A stretch of DNA of 64,000 bases from Cadophora sp. MPI-SDFR-AT-0126 (taxonomy: Eukaryota > Ascomycota > Leotiomycetes > Helotiales > Ploettnerulaceae), in assembly GCA_020747065.1 (NCBI GenBank), contig JAGMVK010000028.1:1-64000 (forward strand), in the 5' to 3' direction. Position numbers and translations under genes: made by a program. Under the pieces are notes generated by a model. It was not told the origin of the DNA and ran no database searches. It saw nothing but the letters and a program-made list of their open reading frames with translations. This document shows positions 45,293 through 57,502 of this stretch, piece by piece (positions within the stretch are counted from its first letter, which is position 1; the number at the start of each line of letters is the position of its first letter).

Positions 45293-48200
45293 TTTTTTCT
45301 CTTCTCAGATGCTGGTCTTCCCGCGTTTAAGCGTTCGATTCTGGGAGTTATCGTTGCGGATTTCTTCTTGGTTGTATTGATTGATGCTTGTTGTCGATGA
45401 TGACTGATGGACGGATGAACGATCGATTGGTCGATTGATGAGAGCGGTTCAGCGTGGTGTTTGGCGTATGGCGTTTCTTCCTTCTTGCTTCGTTCTTGTC
45501 TATCTGCCCCCCTTCTTCCTTCCTAGTAACGTGCGTGATGGTTGATATCGGCCGGCGGTGGTGGGCGGTTACACGGTGATACAAAAGAGGGTGCGGTGTT
45601 GTGGTTGCGGTGTTGGTCCCGTTTCGGTATGTGGGTCGGCTATAGAATGTTTTTCCGTTTCCTTTCTTCCTTTCTTGTATCTTTCCTTCTTTCTTTCCGG
45701 AATTCAGGAGTATATATCAGATGCACGAGACAGATGACTAGCAAGCCAGATAGTCAATCAGAAATATGATCAACAAGCTAGGATAGCCTCAGTGTCTTGC
45801 TTTCTAATCCAGTTCCAGGTCTTCAAAGTCCCCAGAATCTCAATTCGTCAAATCTTGACACAAAGTCAATTTACCAGACCAACCTCGCCCTGACGTGCAG
45901 GCACGTCTTCGCTCCGTAATGCCTCCAAGGAAACACCAATATCTCGAATTCCTGGATTACTGAACTCGACAGCCCATTCAAGAAGCGTGACTCTTGCCGA
46001 AAACGCTGTAAAAATCTTGGCTGGACACTCCTGTGAAAGCAACGATCCGCGCTGTCACGTTGACGCTCACGCCCTTCAGAGTATCTAGCGATTCCTGACT
46101 GATTTGGGCCGGTTGGTGGGTTGGCGGTTGAGTCGCGTGCTCTAGCCGTATGTTCCTGGAAAATGACCCGAACTTTTGTACTGCTCTATTTTGGAAATGC
46201 GTACACTTTTGGTTTTCAAGGGGGTTCGAGACGTGTATATGTCCCCTCCTGGATCCTGATCGGATTGACCCGGCAAGTCTCGTCATAGGGCTGAGTAATG
46301 TAATATGGCTGAAGTCTGCTGTCCTGGCTTAGCCGAGCTGAAACGGGATGGATGAGCTAGGAAGATGCGAGGATGGGAAATGATTTGTTTAGAAGTTACG
46401 TACTGGATTCGGCAATGCCAAGCTGCGAACGAGAATCCAGTCCCAAGTACCGCCTCCGTAGTGCCCGCAACACGGCTATGGGCTTTCGACGCGGGAAACA
46501 AATTCCACGGGATCGGCAATGCGCACTTTGAATGTGCGAGCTTGCGTTTAGATTTCTCAACTTTCCGTTTCTGACCTCGCTGCTTCGGGCAAATGAAGAT
46601 GTAGAGAAGGGTTGGCAGCGTATTCTTACTGGTGACTCGGTACAGAATGTGAGGTGAGATGACGGTTGGAATAAGCTTTCATGTGGAAAGAAAATGGCCG
46701 AGGAAGAGATCCGGAGAGTTGATGGGGAAGGTGAGATGAGATGAGTGATCGATGCTTACGTATGTAGATCATTAATCACAGACGAAAAGAAATGTTTACG
46801 AATATCAGATTTGAGGAGGATGATGAGACTTTATATGTTGAATCTGGCATGGGGGTCTGTATGTCTTAGATGAGATATCAAAGATGGTGTGCTTGTATGT
46901 GTGTTAGTATGTCTGAAGAAGGCATGGACTTCCCAGCCCGTTGAGGTGTGGGATTCCAACCGCATTGTGGACAAACACGATGCGACAACCACGCCAAGCG
47001 AGCGAGATATTGGCGGATAATTACGGAATCACAACTCAGGCAATGCATCTCGCCCTTGGCCATCTCGCTTTGGCTTGAAGTCGGTGTGCTTATTTACCCG
47101 CTTGAAGCGTAGGGCTTTTGTTTTGGGATTTGGGTCGCGATGTGGCGTTTGTAGTGAGGGTGGTCAACTGATAAGCAGCCGAGGAGAGCGATAAGAATGG
47201 GGGGGGGGGACGGCAGAGTGGGTCATGGGTCTAGATCATGTCTCTTTGTTTGCCATGAGCGATATCGGGGAGTTTCATTTCTATGAATCTGGCTATCAGT
47301 ATTAACTATTGTGTATCGTACGTACTGAAATGCCCTCCTAGGCCTCAACTGTTTCGAATGTCGCCGTTTTGCCAGTTCGTATTAAAAAGTTGTATCAAGT
47401 TAGCTAATTTGGCAGTTTTGGAGGCAGAATAGACTCCCACGATATAATACAAATACAAGCTTTCATCTGTGAGGGCAGCTCACAACTCTGAGAAGTATGT
47501 TTGAGATTTCACATATTTCCACAACGAAAGTCAATATCGACTTTCGAGATGCCCCAAACTTCCAGCTGAGGAGACATGGTCTTACACCCAAAGTCCTCGT
47601 CAACAGAACCATCGCATAACTTGCCCCCACTATACTGGCACCATAGTAATCACGAAATCATATCCCTAAGTTCTTGGATCTTGTCTTAGTCCATTGTCAT
47701 CCAATATGAAGTTTGTGCGTCTACTGGACAAGGTAGACGAATTCAGCTGATTCTCACAACTTTTTAATGTCTTATTTCGTCTTGCACCGTCACCCAGCTT
47801 GTCACCCGCGTCGATGACAAAAGGTCCTAAATGATCGATTGAAGAGTCCAGACACAGTCCCGTCTTCGAACAGTGCGTCTGGTGCGACGTCGTGGTCTTC
47901 GAGGAGGTTCTTGGCTTCAATGGCTTGGTGGTAGGATTCAATTTTCAGTGAATGCTAACTTAACTAGGTGAGGGTACATACTAGAACGATTTCAGTATAC
48001 TGCAAGCCAATACTTCACTGCAAGCTCCGGGAATAATTCGATCCATACGAGTTCCGCAATACTGGGAGTAAAGAGGAGCTCCGTATTAACAATCTCAAAT
48101 TTATAGTTTGCTGCAACGAATACTGGCCATAAAGGTGCTAAATAAAGCCCTTGACACTCTAAATGATAGGCTCAATCATTCGAAATTTGCTACAGCGATA

Positions 48201-49287
48201 GTGCCAGATAGTCAGAGGTGTTTGTTGTCACTTCTCGGTTATGAGTGCCATGTTTACTTTTTTACTCCGCACTCGCTTCCACGTTTAAATCAACATGTTT
48301 CAAAGAATAGATACCTGTAGGTCATCATACACTCAATTGTCATCCAGAACTTATGCCTAAAGCCGTACCGAACGCTTTGTTGACTTTAATAGCCTCGCTT
48401 CACTCCCCGGGCGGGAGGAAACGAAGCAGGGCAGGCTGCTACCATTTAGGCCCTTACTGTCAGATACTTTCCAGCCGTATAAAAGCGCACCAAAATGTAA
48501 ATGCTATATGCTAACCTTTCAAGACAATCCCTGAACGTAGACCGAGATCGTAGATGCGGAATTGTTAGTCGACCCCAACAAAATAACTTTGTGTTCTTCG
48601 TGTTCGAATGTTGTTCTTCTCCGGATTATCGAATGGCGTTGCAGAGAAGACTGATTGGGAGCAATGCAATGCCGTGAGATTGTACCGGAGAGGGGAGTTT
48701 CTCAATAACTTTTAAAAGATCTGCATGAAACGGAAAGAAGTAGATGAGAACAGTGTGCAAGGGGGGAACTGAAGCCGGCATACGCTTGAGAACCGTGAGC
48801 GGATAGGTGTAGTACACATCAATGAGTACATGAGTTGTGAATATAGTCAGTGGAGTCCCGATCTCATATAGATGATCAAGACTGGGCCTCTGACTAACCA
48901 TATGAGTGCGTTGTTATGTTGTGTTTTTGTCCATATGCGAGAAGCGAGTCCTCTCCCCTTTTTAAGATTAAGCGACAAAAACGTGTTAATACGGGTAACC
49001 GTACGGCAGCAACAAGACACGTACAGCTCAACAACCTGAACTAATAAGAAACGACTATTGAGTGTATCCAACAAGTTCAAGAACCAACAGTCCATTGGCA
49101 CACTTTCAGTGCCCAGAGCACGTGGCAGGATGATGGCTCGAAATGAATATGTTAATCGGATGAGAAGACGCTGGCCATAAATAGAGTCATGGAGCTTCTC
49201 TTGTTCACAACACGAATAAAACGTCTTACAATATCGGGAAATTACGCAATAATCTTCTATTTCTTCGCTTCCAAGAGTTCCAACCTC
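45293..49287. other. Long intergenic region, nothing recognised
   Basis: About 4 kb without a supported gene. Open frames are short and shadow each other. A G9 run sits at about 47201-47209. The part next to 45293 is the upstream region of the small basic protein, rich in TTC/CTTT repeats near 45655-45705. I see no transposon ends or RNA genes. Confidence 0.35.
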
Positions 49288-49770
49288 TCAATCACCATCG
49301 CTAGAGGAGCGACCCCATGCATGCATCCCTCCAAGACAGGTTCCGTGATGGCCTGACATAGTTTTAAACACAGAACAATTGACATGCTGAGAAGAGAGAA
49401 AAGACTGGGTATTTCGCTGAAACCAAACGCCAATGTAGCAAGTTGCTATCATCCACAAAACATTAATCATTACATCATAATATTCACCTGTCCATTTCCA
49501 GTCAGCTGGTGACGTGATACTGTTTCCTGAAGCGAGATCGTTGGGGTGTATTGTTGGAACCCACGGCGGTTGCAATTCCGTGGTGGGTGCTTCAAGTGGT
49601 ATTGGTACTGTGTTTTCGTTGCTCATTGAGCCTTGCCGTGCCCGTTTCCAACCTGTTTTCGAGGACTGTACTTCAAGAGCCTGGCCCAAGATCCAGTCCT
49701 CGTAATCTGACCCTGGACATCTCAATGACCGCACATGCGGTATCTGTGTCGGATCTCGTGGTTGTAGCAT
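49288..49770 (-). CDS. Hypothetical protein, uncertain
   Basis: The ATG at 49770 opens 160 codons with protein-like content (SDYEDWILGQALEVQSSKTG; PWVPTIHPND; TSPADWKWTG) and one hydrophobic helix (MINVLWMIATCYIGVWF). A GT...AG pair around GTGAATATTATG ... TTTGGTTTCAG could splice out the helix, so the exon structure is unsure. No domain recognised. It lies just downstream of the small basic gene at 49913-50287, on the same strand. Confidence 0.3.
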   Translation of the reverse strand: MLQPRDPTQIPHVRSLRCPGSDYEDWILGQALEVQSSKTGWKRARQGSMSNENTVPIPLEAPTTELQPPWVPTIHPNDLASGNSITSPADWKWTGEYYDVMINVLWMIATCYIGVWFQRNTQSFLSSQHVNCSVFKTMSGHHGTCLGGMHAWGRSSSDGD

Positions 49771-49912
49771 TTGCCGAATTCGAAGTGTTATCGTTCCCAA
49801 CTCCCAGCATCAAACTGCAACATTCATCCTATAATCCTATGTGTATGAGACCCAGTTGCTTGCGATCCATAGCCCCTCCGGCCTCAGCCCCTCTGCCTCC
49901 AAGCCAGCCAGT

Positions 49913-50287
49913 TCAGCAATTCATCCTCGAAGCCCACGGACTCATGTTAACCTCCCTCGCCTTCTTCGCCTTCTTCTCCGCCTCCTTCTTCTCCTTCTCC
50001 GCCTCCTTCCTAGCCTTCTCTAGAAACTGCTTGTAATCCCTACTCTCGTCTTCCGTGCTCTCCCTCCCCGCTCCATCGTGTGTCTGTGTCCCTGATTTAT
50101 GGAAGGGTGCGTGCTCATGTTCTGGTTCCGGACCGGGTGAGAGGGGTGGCGAGATTACGACTTCGGGGATTTTCGAGGTGTGGTGTGCGTGGTGTGTTGA
50201 GGAGGTGGAGAGGATGCGAGTGAGGGTTGAGGGTTTGGTGCTTTTGGAGGAGGATTTGGAGCGGGAGCGGAGGGATTTGAAGAACAT
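49913..50287 (-). CDS. Small basic, coiled-coil hypothetical protein
   Basis: A single-exon 124-residue protein. It starts MFFKSLRSRSKSSSKSTKPS, has a Ser/His/Pro-rich middle (VVISPPLSPGPEPEHEHAPF), and ends with an alternating Glu/Lys helix (DYKQFLEKARKEAEKEKKEA) and the tail NMSPWASRMNC. The order basic-serine start, YxxF(V/L)..A, then charged helix is shared with the protein at 44804-45292, so the two may be distant paralogues. I use the internal ATG because the upstream in-frame start is TTG. Function unknown. Confidence 0.6.
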   Translation of the reverse strand: MFFKSLRSRSKSSSKSTKPSTLTRILSTSSTHHAHHTSKIPEVVISPPLSPGPEPEHEHAPFHKSGTQTHDGAGRESTEDESRDYKQFLEKARKEAEKEKKEAEKKAKKAREVNMSPWASRMNC

Positions 50288-52369
50288 TTTGAGTTTTTGG
50301 TTCGTGTTAAGGTGGGTGTGAGTCGTAGATGGGATCAAGAATGAATTGGCCGTAGGAGGATTCGTTAAGTCGGAGTCGCAGATGGGGCTTGGGGGTTTTG
50401 GCGTGCTATCGATTGTTGATGATAGATAGCGGACTCCTGCAGTAAGTGTGTAAGACGCAGGAGTTTAGTGGAAGTGTCGAATGAGTTGTCGCTTTCGCAT
50501 TGTATTCTTTGTTCATTGAATCGCTGGCATTCGTTGGGCAATTGACCTCCCAACACGACCACGCCGACAACAATACTCGTCGAGTACGGTCAGGACAATT
50601 CAGCGAGGCTACGATCCTCACCTCCAAACCTTTCTCAGCCTTGCATCAGCAAGTAAATAATGAACGTTCGACGATATCGAGTATGGAATAGCTTCAATGA
50701 CGTGCTCAGGAAGTTCACCGATTGATGGATCTGATCGAGTGAGATAACCTTTCTGGGATGGGAACAGACGAAGAGCAAAAAGCAAAAGCAAAAACCCGGG
50801 AGACCAGGGTCCTTTATCGTCTGAATCCAGCGGACTGGACAGGGTAGGGTAGGGTCTTGGTGGTCTGTTCTGGCCCGCTCCAACACTTGTCGAATGACAG
50901 GCCGGCCACCAGCGCCAGAGGTGGGGAATGGGGTGATGAGTTGCTGTTCTGGGATATGATGGTGGGGAGCTGAAAGGCCAATCGTTCGGGGCTTGAGATT
51001 TACTTATTTCTTGGAAGCTGGCCACCAGTGGCGGGACGGGGCGTACTTCTGTAAAGTTGAAGAAGAGGGAGTAATTGAATTCTGATCGATCTTGTTTCTG
51101 TAGCAGCCGTTGAGTCCAAGGGATCTGAGACTGTGTAAGAAGAGGCGGAAAACAGGTTTGGAGAAGCTTGAAGGGATAACATGGTTGGTGGTCTAGACTT
51201 TGCTAGGTAGATATCGCTGGGACGCCCTGCGCACTTCGCAGGGTTCTGGATGGAGTGAAGAGGGGTTGGTTGCTGATAAGCTTTTGGGAATTTTAGATCC
51301 AGTACGGAGTACCTTGAAGATGGAAATAGATCTTTGATATACATGTAACTTTTACATATGACACGCATTACTGTTGCCTGGTTTTGTAGGATATAAGACA
51401 GCATTGCCGACTAAATTAGGGATGTGGCATATTCCACAAACAAGAGACAAAATGCGCATGTGAAGGTTGTTCGCGACAAAACTTAGCGTTGCAACAGCAC
51501 CAGCAGAGCCTTCAAAAGCACAGGACTTTCAACGAAAGAAACTAACTGTTATACGTCGTTAGAATTCCATAAGACTGAATATCAGTATACCGTGAATCAC
51601 TTTGTAGTATGATATTTTGGCCAAGACGTCTCGCTTGCCGCTCCAAATACAAAACTACAATCCACGTTTTTTATTGCCGACCATCACTCAATTCGTCGAG
51701 GATTGAGATAAATGGAGTATCCTGTGATATTCTTGAGCGCAGCAAGACTCCGGACTTTTGACGAAGCTTTCACAAAGATGAAAACGCATGTTCCATAAGA
51801 AGACTTAATCTGATGATTGGAGTTTTACACAAGCTCGGTTTGCTTTCTCCAAAAGTCCACCTATAACTTAATCCATATCCAGCTCTAATTGAAGTCTGTC
51901 ATATCTTTCCCCGTGCTCTGTATAGTTGAAGACATCATAGGAACGTGAACTATCGAAATCGGGATGAGTTCATGAGTTCATCACAAGTCCACCGAGCTGC
52001 AGTGACAATCACTGCCGTAAGCGAAGCTGCCAACCCGCTGTCACATCCAATCACCACCAACAACCCTCCAAGAGCTTCTCAATTCGATAGATCGCCTATC
52101 CCTGAACCCAGCACTCAGCACTTAAAAATCATCGAAGCCCTGTACATCTCAGCTCTCTCGGCCCCAGAACCATCAAGCCATCAAGCCCTCTTGGGTCCAG
52201 CCGAAGCTAGAGAAAAACGGCTGGGAGAAACATTCAAGTTCCAAGACACCTGCACCTGCACCTTCAACGTCCCGAGGGCGTCAGTAGCTTGCTTCTCCTT
52301 CTCTTCACTACACATCAATCATGCCGTTTTTATCTTCAACTGCTGCATGCTTAATCTAAGCCCGGCGCA
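50288..52369. other. Intergenic region with long 5' leader of the channel gene
   Basis: No supported gene. A 140-codon plus-strand frame (51954-52373 from its ATG-like starts) is open right up to the channel gene and its stop overlaps the channel start (ATGA at 52370). It looks like leader sequence or an upstream open frame, not a conserved protein. Confidence 0.35.
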
Positions 52370-55300
52370 ATGACGGACATCGTGTTCGATGGGGCCCTGG
52401 GGTTGTTGCTGAGGCGGGAGCTTGGACTGGTGAGTTTGACTTCAGCTGTTGCAATTGGCGGCGGGGATGAGCGCTGAGCGCTGTAACGTCAGTTGGTACC
52501 AAAATTCGGTCGGCGCTGATATCTGCTCTCTTTCCACTAGAATGCTTCAGATCCTCGAGTTGGTTCAGCGCGCGACAATTCGACGGCAGTAAATGCGAAG
52601 AAACTAACAGAACCTACGAATTCTGCTTCTTTTGCTGCCCTGTTCTCGACGCTCATACCGGTGCTGGTGTATGCGGCGGTATGCTTGTCCTTGTTCATCG
52701 TGGGGAGGAAGCACTTCCCCAGGGTGTATTATCCCAGGACCTTTCTGAGTAGTCTTGCGCCTCAGTATGTTTGACCCTTCAAACAGATGCTGGGTTGGAG
52801 TGATAACTAATGAAATACAGCGAACGCTCAAAACCTCTACCTGATGGATGGTTCAACTGGATAATACCGTTCTGGAAAACACCCGATATCGAGATCCTTA
52901 ATCATGCCTCCCTTGATGGATACCTCTTCCTTCGATACTTGAAGATGCTCACTGTGATTTGTATCGTCGGATGTTGTATGACTTGGCCAATTCTGTTTCC
53001 AATCCATGTTTATGGAGGGGGAGGGACTAAAGAGTTGGATATGTTGACGTTTGGGAATGTGAAACATACGAGTTGGTTATGGGCGCATGCTATGGTTGGT
53101 TGGGTGTACTTTGGTGAGGCGAATCCCCATATTTAAAGACCGGGTCTGATGATTTAGGATTCATCCTCTACATGGTCGCCAGAGAATCAGTCTACTTCAT
53201 CAACCTCCGACAAGCATACCTCCTCTCACCCCACTACGCCAACCGTCTCTCATCCCGAACCGTCCTCTTCACATGCGTCCCCAGCCAAGTTCTGGACGAG
53301 AAGAAACTCCGTCGCATCTTTGGCGAAAGCGTCAAGAACATCTGGATTCCACGAGAAACAGATGATCTCGATGAACTCGTCAAGGAGAGAGAGCAGACAG
53401 CCGATCGTCTCGAAAGAGCCGAGATCCAACTCATCAAAAAGGCAACACTGGCATATAAGAAAGCCGTTAAAGCTGGTCATCCAGATATCGAAGTACAATC
53501 TCAAATTCCATCGCCTAGAGGATCCGGCGAGAAAGCAGAGCCGAAATTTCTAGATGTCTCAGTGAGGAGTGCATCCTCCACCTCCCCGTCTACTTCACAG
53601 TGTCAATCCCCCGACGCAATCGCCAGCCCAACTTCCACATCGCCATTCACCACCACCTCAGCACCATACACCTACACCCCACCACCCGACATCAACGGCT
53701 CCGTCGCGGCGCAATGGATCCCCGCCAGCCAGCGACCCTCGCACCGACCGATAGCGAACTACGGCCGCCGCGTCGACACCATCAAATGGACGAGGAACCA
53801 GCTCAAGAAGCTCGCCCCGGAGATCAACAAACTAAGGAGGGAATACAGGAAGGGCAACCCGAGACCGATCCCTGCGGCGTTTGTGGAGTTCCAGACGCAA
53901 AGTGATGCCCAGATTGCGTATCAGACTTTGGCGCATCACCGGGCGAATCATATGAAGGCTGAGATTGTGGGGATTGTGCCTGAGGAGATTGTTTGGGATA
54001 GTATGTATTTTCCGTGGTGGCAGAGGATTATTAGGAGGTTTGCTATCCAGGGTTTTGTTGTTGCTATGGTTATTTTTTGGTGAGTTTGTTCTCTTGGGAC
54101 GATTGACATTTCTTGGTCGATTTAATGAAGAATATGGCTGTCTTGCTTCTTACGGAAATTTTCAGTCAAAGACAAGGACGAAGATTAAAGTACTGACATC
54201 AACCACAGGGCCCTTCCAGCCGCTCTCGTAGGCATGATAACCAATATCAAGGACATCACCGAAAAAGTACCCTTCCTCGGCTGGATCAACGACCTCCCGA
54301 AAGTAGTTCTCGGCCTAATTCAAGGTCTTCTCCCTGCCGTCGCTCTCGCAATGCTAATGGCCATTGTTCCAATGATCATGCGAGGTAAGTCTCTGCTTTC
54401 TCTCCATTTCTCCTCCTCCCTCTACTCGTCAAGAGACACGGCAGCTAATCCTTCCATCCCCAGCCTGCGCCCGTCAAGCCGGCGTAGCAACGCAATCCCG
54501 GATCGAGCTCTTCGTGCAGAACTCCTACTTCCTCTTCCAAGTACTGCAAGTCTTCCTGGTCACGACGCTCACCTCGACCGTGGCATCATCCATCTCCGAC
54601 CTCATCAAGAACCCGATGGGGATCCGCAAGCTGCTCTCCACGGCCCTGCCCAAGGCGTCGAATTTCTACATCAGCTATTTCATCTTGCAGGGTCTGGCGA
54701 TGAGTGCGAGCAGGATTGTGCATTTGGGCGGGTTGATCAGACATCAGTTGATGCGGTGGGTGGGGGGTAGGCCGAGGATTATGGCGAGGAGGTATCATAG
54801 GTTGAGAAAGATCCATTGGGGGAGTGTGTTTCCGATGTTTACTAATATGGGGGTTATTGGTACGTCTTTTCCCATTTTCACCCCCTTTCCGACTCCTCTC
54901 CAGATTGAAAATTATAGAAGACCCAGCTAACACTCAAAAGCAATAACCTACTCCCTCATCGCCCCCCTAGTCCTCGGCGTCGCCACCCTCTGCCTCTCCC
55001 TCGTCTACCTAACCTACAAATACAACCTCCTCTACATCTACTCCTCCTCCCCGGACTCGCGCGGGATATTCTACCCTCGGGCCCTCAAGCAAACACTCAC
55101 CGGCGTCTACCTCGCCGAGATCTGCATGATCGGACTCTTCGGTCTGAAAGGCGCTTACGGTCCGCTCGTCGTCACATTCGGACTCGTCATCTTCACGACT
55201 CTGGTACATGTAAGTTTGAACGCGGCATTGAGTCCGCTGTTGTTTAACTTGCCGAGGACGTTGGCGGTGGAGGAGGAGTTGAGGAGAGCAGGGAACCCGC

Positions 55301-56043
55301 CGTTTTTGGCGGAGGTGTTGAGTGATGTGAATGATCCTTTGAGCAGCGGGGTTGGTAGTCAGGAGGCGAAACTCGAGGATGGAGATGCGCGTCCAGACGC
55401 TGATGTGGGATATGATTCTGATTTCGACCCGTCCTCACCCAACACCACCACCACAAACTCAGGAGATCCCGACCTCAACCACGGCGATCAAATCTCCCGC
55501 TCCCTCGCCCCAGAAGGCACCACCCGCCTCACCACCCTCTCCCTCCGCACGCTCCTTACCCTCCTCTCAAAACAATACCACTCCTCTCCCCTCCCCGCCC
55601 TCATCCACCGCCTCGACTTCTGGACCTACTGGATCGCACCCCCCGCGACCCTCACCGCACCCAATTTCCTCTTGAAGTTCCTCCACCCCGAGATATTCTC
55701 CGATTATCACGTCTTGCGAGCGCAGATACCTGCTGATGTGGCGGGCGTGGATGTCGATGGGCAGTATACAGCTGAGGTGTTGAAGGATGCGTATGCGCCG
55801 CCGGCGATGAGGAAACGCGCGCCGAGGATTTGGATACCGAGGGATGGGTTGGGGGGTGGTGTGTCGGGGCAGGAGGAGAGGCATTGTAATGGGAATGGAG
55901 GGGGTGGGGATAAGGCGAAGAGTGGGGTGGAGTGTAGGGAGGAGGAGGCGTGGATAGATGAGAGGAGTGGGCAGGTGAGGTGTGAGTTGGAGGGGAATGT
56001 GGAGGCGTGGTGTGTGGAGAGGGGGGAGAGGGTGAGGTTTTGA
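52370..56043 (+). CDS. CSC1/OSCA/TMEM63-type calcium-permeable channel
   Basis: Seven exons (52370-52429, 52541-52764, 52821-53113, 53158-54079, 54209-54384, 54464-54859, 54941-56043) close to 1057 residues. Order: one N-terminal helix (FSTLIPVLVYAAVCLSLFIV), RSKPLPDGWFNWIIPFWKTPD, two more helices, a cytosolic domain (LSSRTVLFTCVPSQVLDEKKLRRIFG) with a Ser/Thr/Pro-rich insert near residues 250-310, then FVEFQTQSDAQIAYQ and EEIVWDSMYFPWWQR, and a seven-helix RSN1/DUF221 pore region with ITNIKDITEKVPFLGWI. The C-terminal tail has PRIWIPRDGLGGGVSGQE, as in the family. These are mechanically or osmotically gated plasma-membrane cation channels. Assignment firm; gating stimulus inferred from the family. 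Codon use becomes very GC-rich in the tail. Confidence 0.93.
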
Positions 56044-56723
56044 TTCTTTGGGAGTGGGGGATGCGAAGAGGGAGAGGATTGGCTACAGGAGAGTGGAAGT
56101 GAGCGAGCAGACAGGACGACCTTACGGTCCCATCTGATCTACAAATATTGAAGCAACAGTGAGCGATTTTAGCGATTTAGCGATTCTGATCAACAGCCCG
56201 GCGTTGGCATGAGCGATCTACAATGTATGTACATGTATATGATATGATATCCCAGGGATTACAACATGGAATGGAAATGATAATTTTCCTTCCTTCTACC
56301 TTGAAAAAGAAAGAAAGAGAAGACAATTGAAGCACACTACCCTTTCTCCCCTAGAAGTCTAGCAGCAGAAATAGAAAATAAAGTGTTGAATCGCCCTATT
56401 GCGCTATTAGTTTCCAATGGTTCATGTGAATTTGGAAGTATTCGGCCCCGTTGAGAATTCATGAGGGACGAGAAATTGCGAAATACCTTTTTACCGCTTT
56501 CTTGTTGTATTGGCCCAGAATAGAAGTAGAAACGAAAGAAGCAAGCACCCACGCACAGTCACCAGTGAAGAAGAAAAGCGCTGCTGGTACAGATTGTGGT
56601 CATGTCATGTATTTCATTATTATCGACTCCACCCACACTGCTGAAGTACAGCAATTCGAATTGTAACTCCTTCTTGCAGTCTATCCACACCCAATCTTCT
56701 CCACCTTCCCACTCTGAAGTCGT
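56044..56723. other. Region between convergent genes
   Basis: Contains the 3' flanks of the channel gene and of the cupin gene. GCGATT repeats occur at 56160-56185. No gene seen. Confidence 0.4.
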
Positions 56724-57359
56724 TTATGCAGCTCCCTCCTAGAAATCGGTCAGCCTTGAATAGGGGGGTGGCGTGGGATGAATTCGAAACATACCTTTCT
56801 CTGGCCAACGAAGAACCCCAATCCAAAAGTCTCGGTTGTGAATGTGATCTTGCTTCCCTTGGGGACTGATTGTTGTTAGCTCAGCTCTGCAAAACCACTC
56901 AATCTACAGGGCTTCCGTGTCCATGTCCATCGTTCCAGCCAAACCCTCCTGTCCTCCATTTCCACGGGCACAGCTCTTCCCTTACCAGCCACCATAATAT
57001 AGTATAGAAGTCTCCCACTTACAATAAAACACATCCCCCTTAACAGCATGCACCTTCTGTCCCGTCTCATCACTGATATCAAACTCGCCATCGACAATGA
57101 TCTTCATCTCATGATACGTATACTCGTAGACCAGCGGCGTGCCCTTCTCCAATCTGTAGAAGCCGGCTGAGATGGGGGCCGTGGCGTCGGTGGAGGTGGC
57201 GACGTCGCCGAGGAAGGCGTTCTCGTTGGCGATCAACGGGGGTTTGAAGGAGGTTTGGGCGCCGGGGAGGTGTGTGAAGGCGGACATTTTGGGTTCGAGG
57301 GGAGGGGAAGTTGTGGGTTTGGGGGATGAGGATTTGGTTTTGCTGAGGAGGGAGCCCAT
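56724..57359 (-). CDS. EutQ-like cupin protein
   Basis: Three exons (57359-57023, 56865-56795, 56738-56724) give 140 residues. The core is a single cupin barrel: SAGFYRLEKGTPLVYEYTYHEMKIIVDGEFDISDETG, with the YxYxExKIIVxGExxISDExG motif of ethanolamine-utilisation EutQ-type cupins, then VKGDVFYFPKGSKITFTT and GLGFFVGQRK. Last exon only five codons. The role of fungal EutQ-like cupins is not established; a small-molecule-binding or sugar-isomerase-like role is possible. The start is uncertain: MGSLLSKTKS (57359) is used, but a 5' UTR intron (57368-57502) may precede it, and the internal MSAFTHL (57287) fits the family start better. The cupin call is firm. Confidence 0.85.
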
Positions 57360-57502
57360 GTTAGCTGCTGTGTGGGAGAGAGGTGTATGTGGTGAGGAGA
57401 TAGCTGGTGGAAGAGCTGCAATTGAATAGAACTGAACTCGAAGACAGGTATGTAGAATGCAGAAGGCAAGGCAAGGCGGACAGGGCAGAGAAGTATACAT
57501 AC

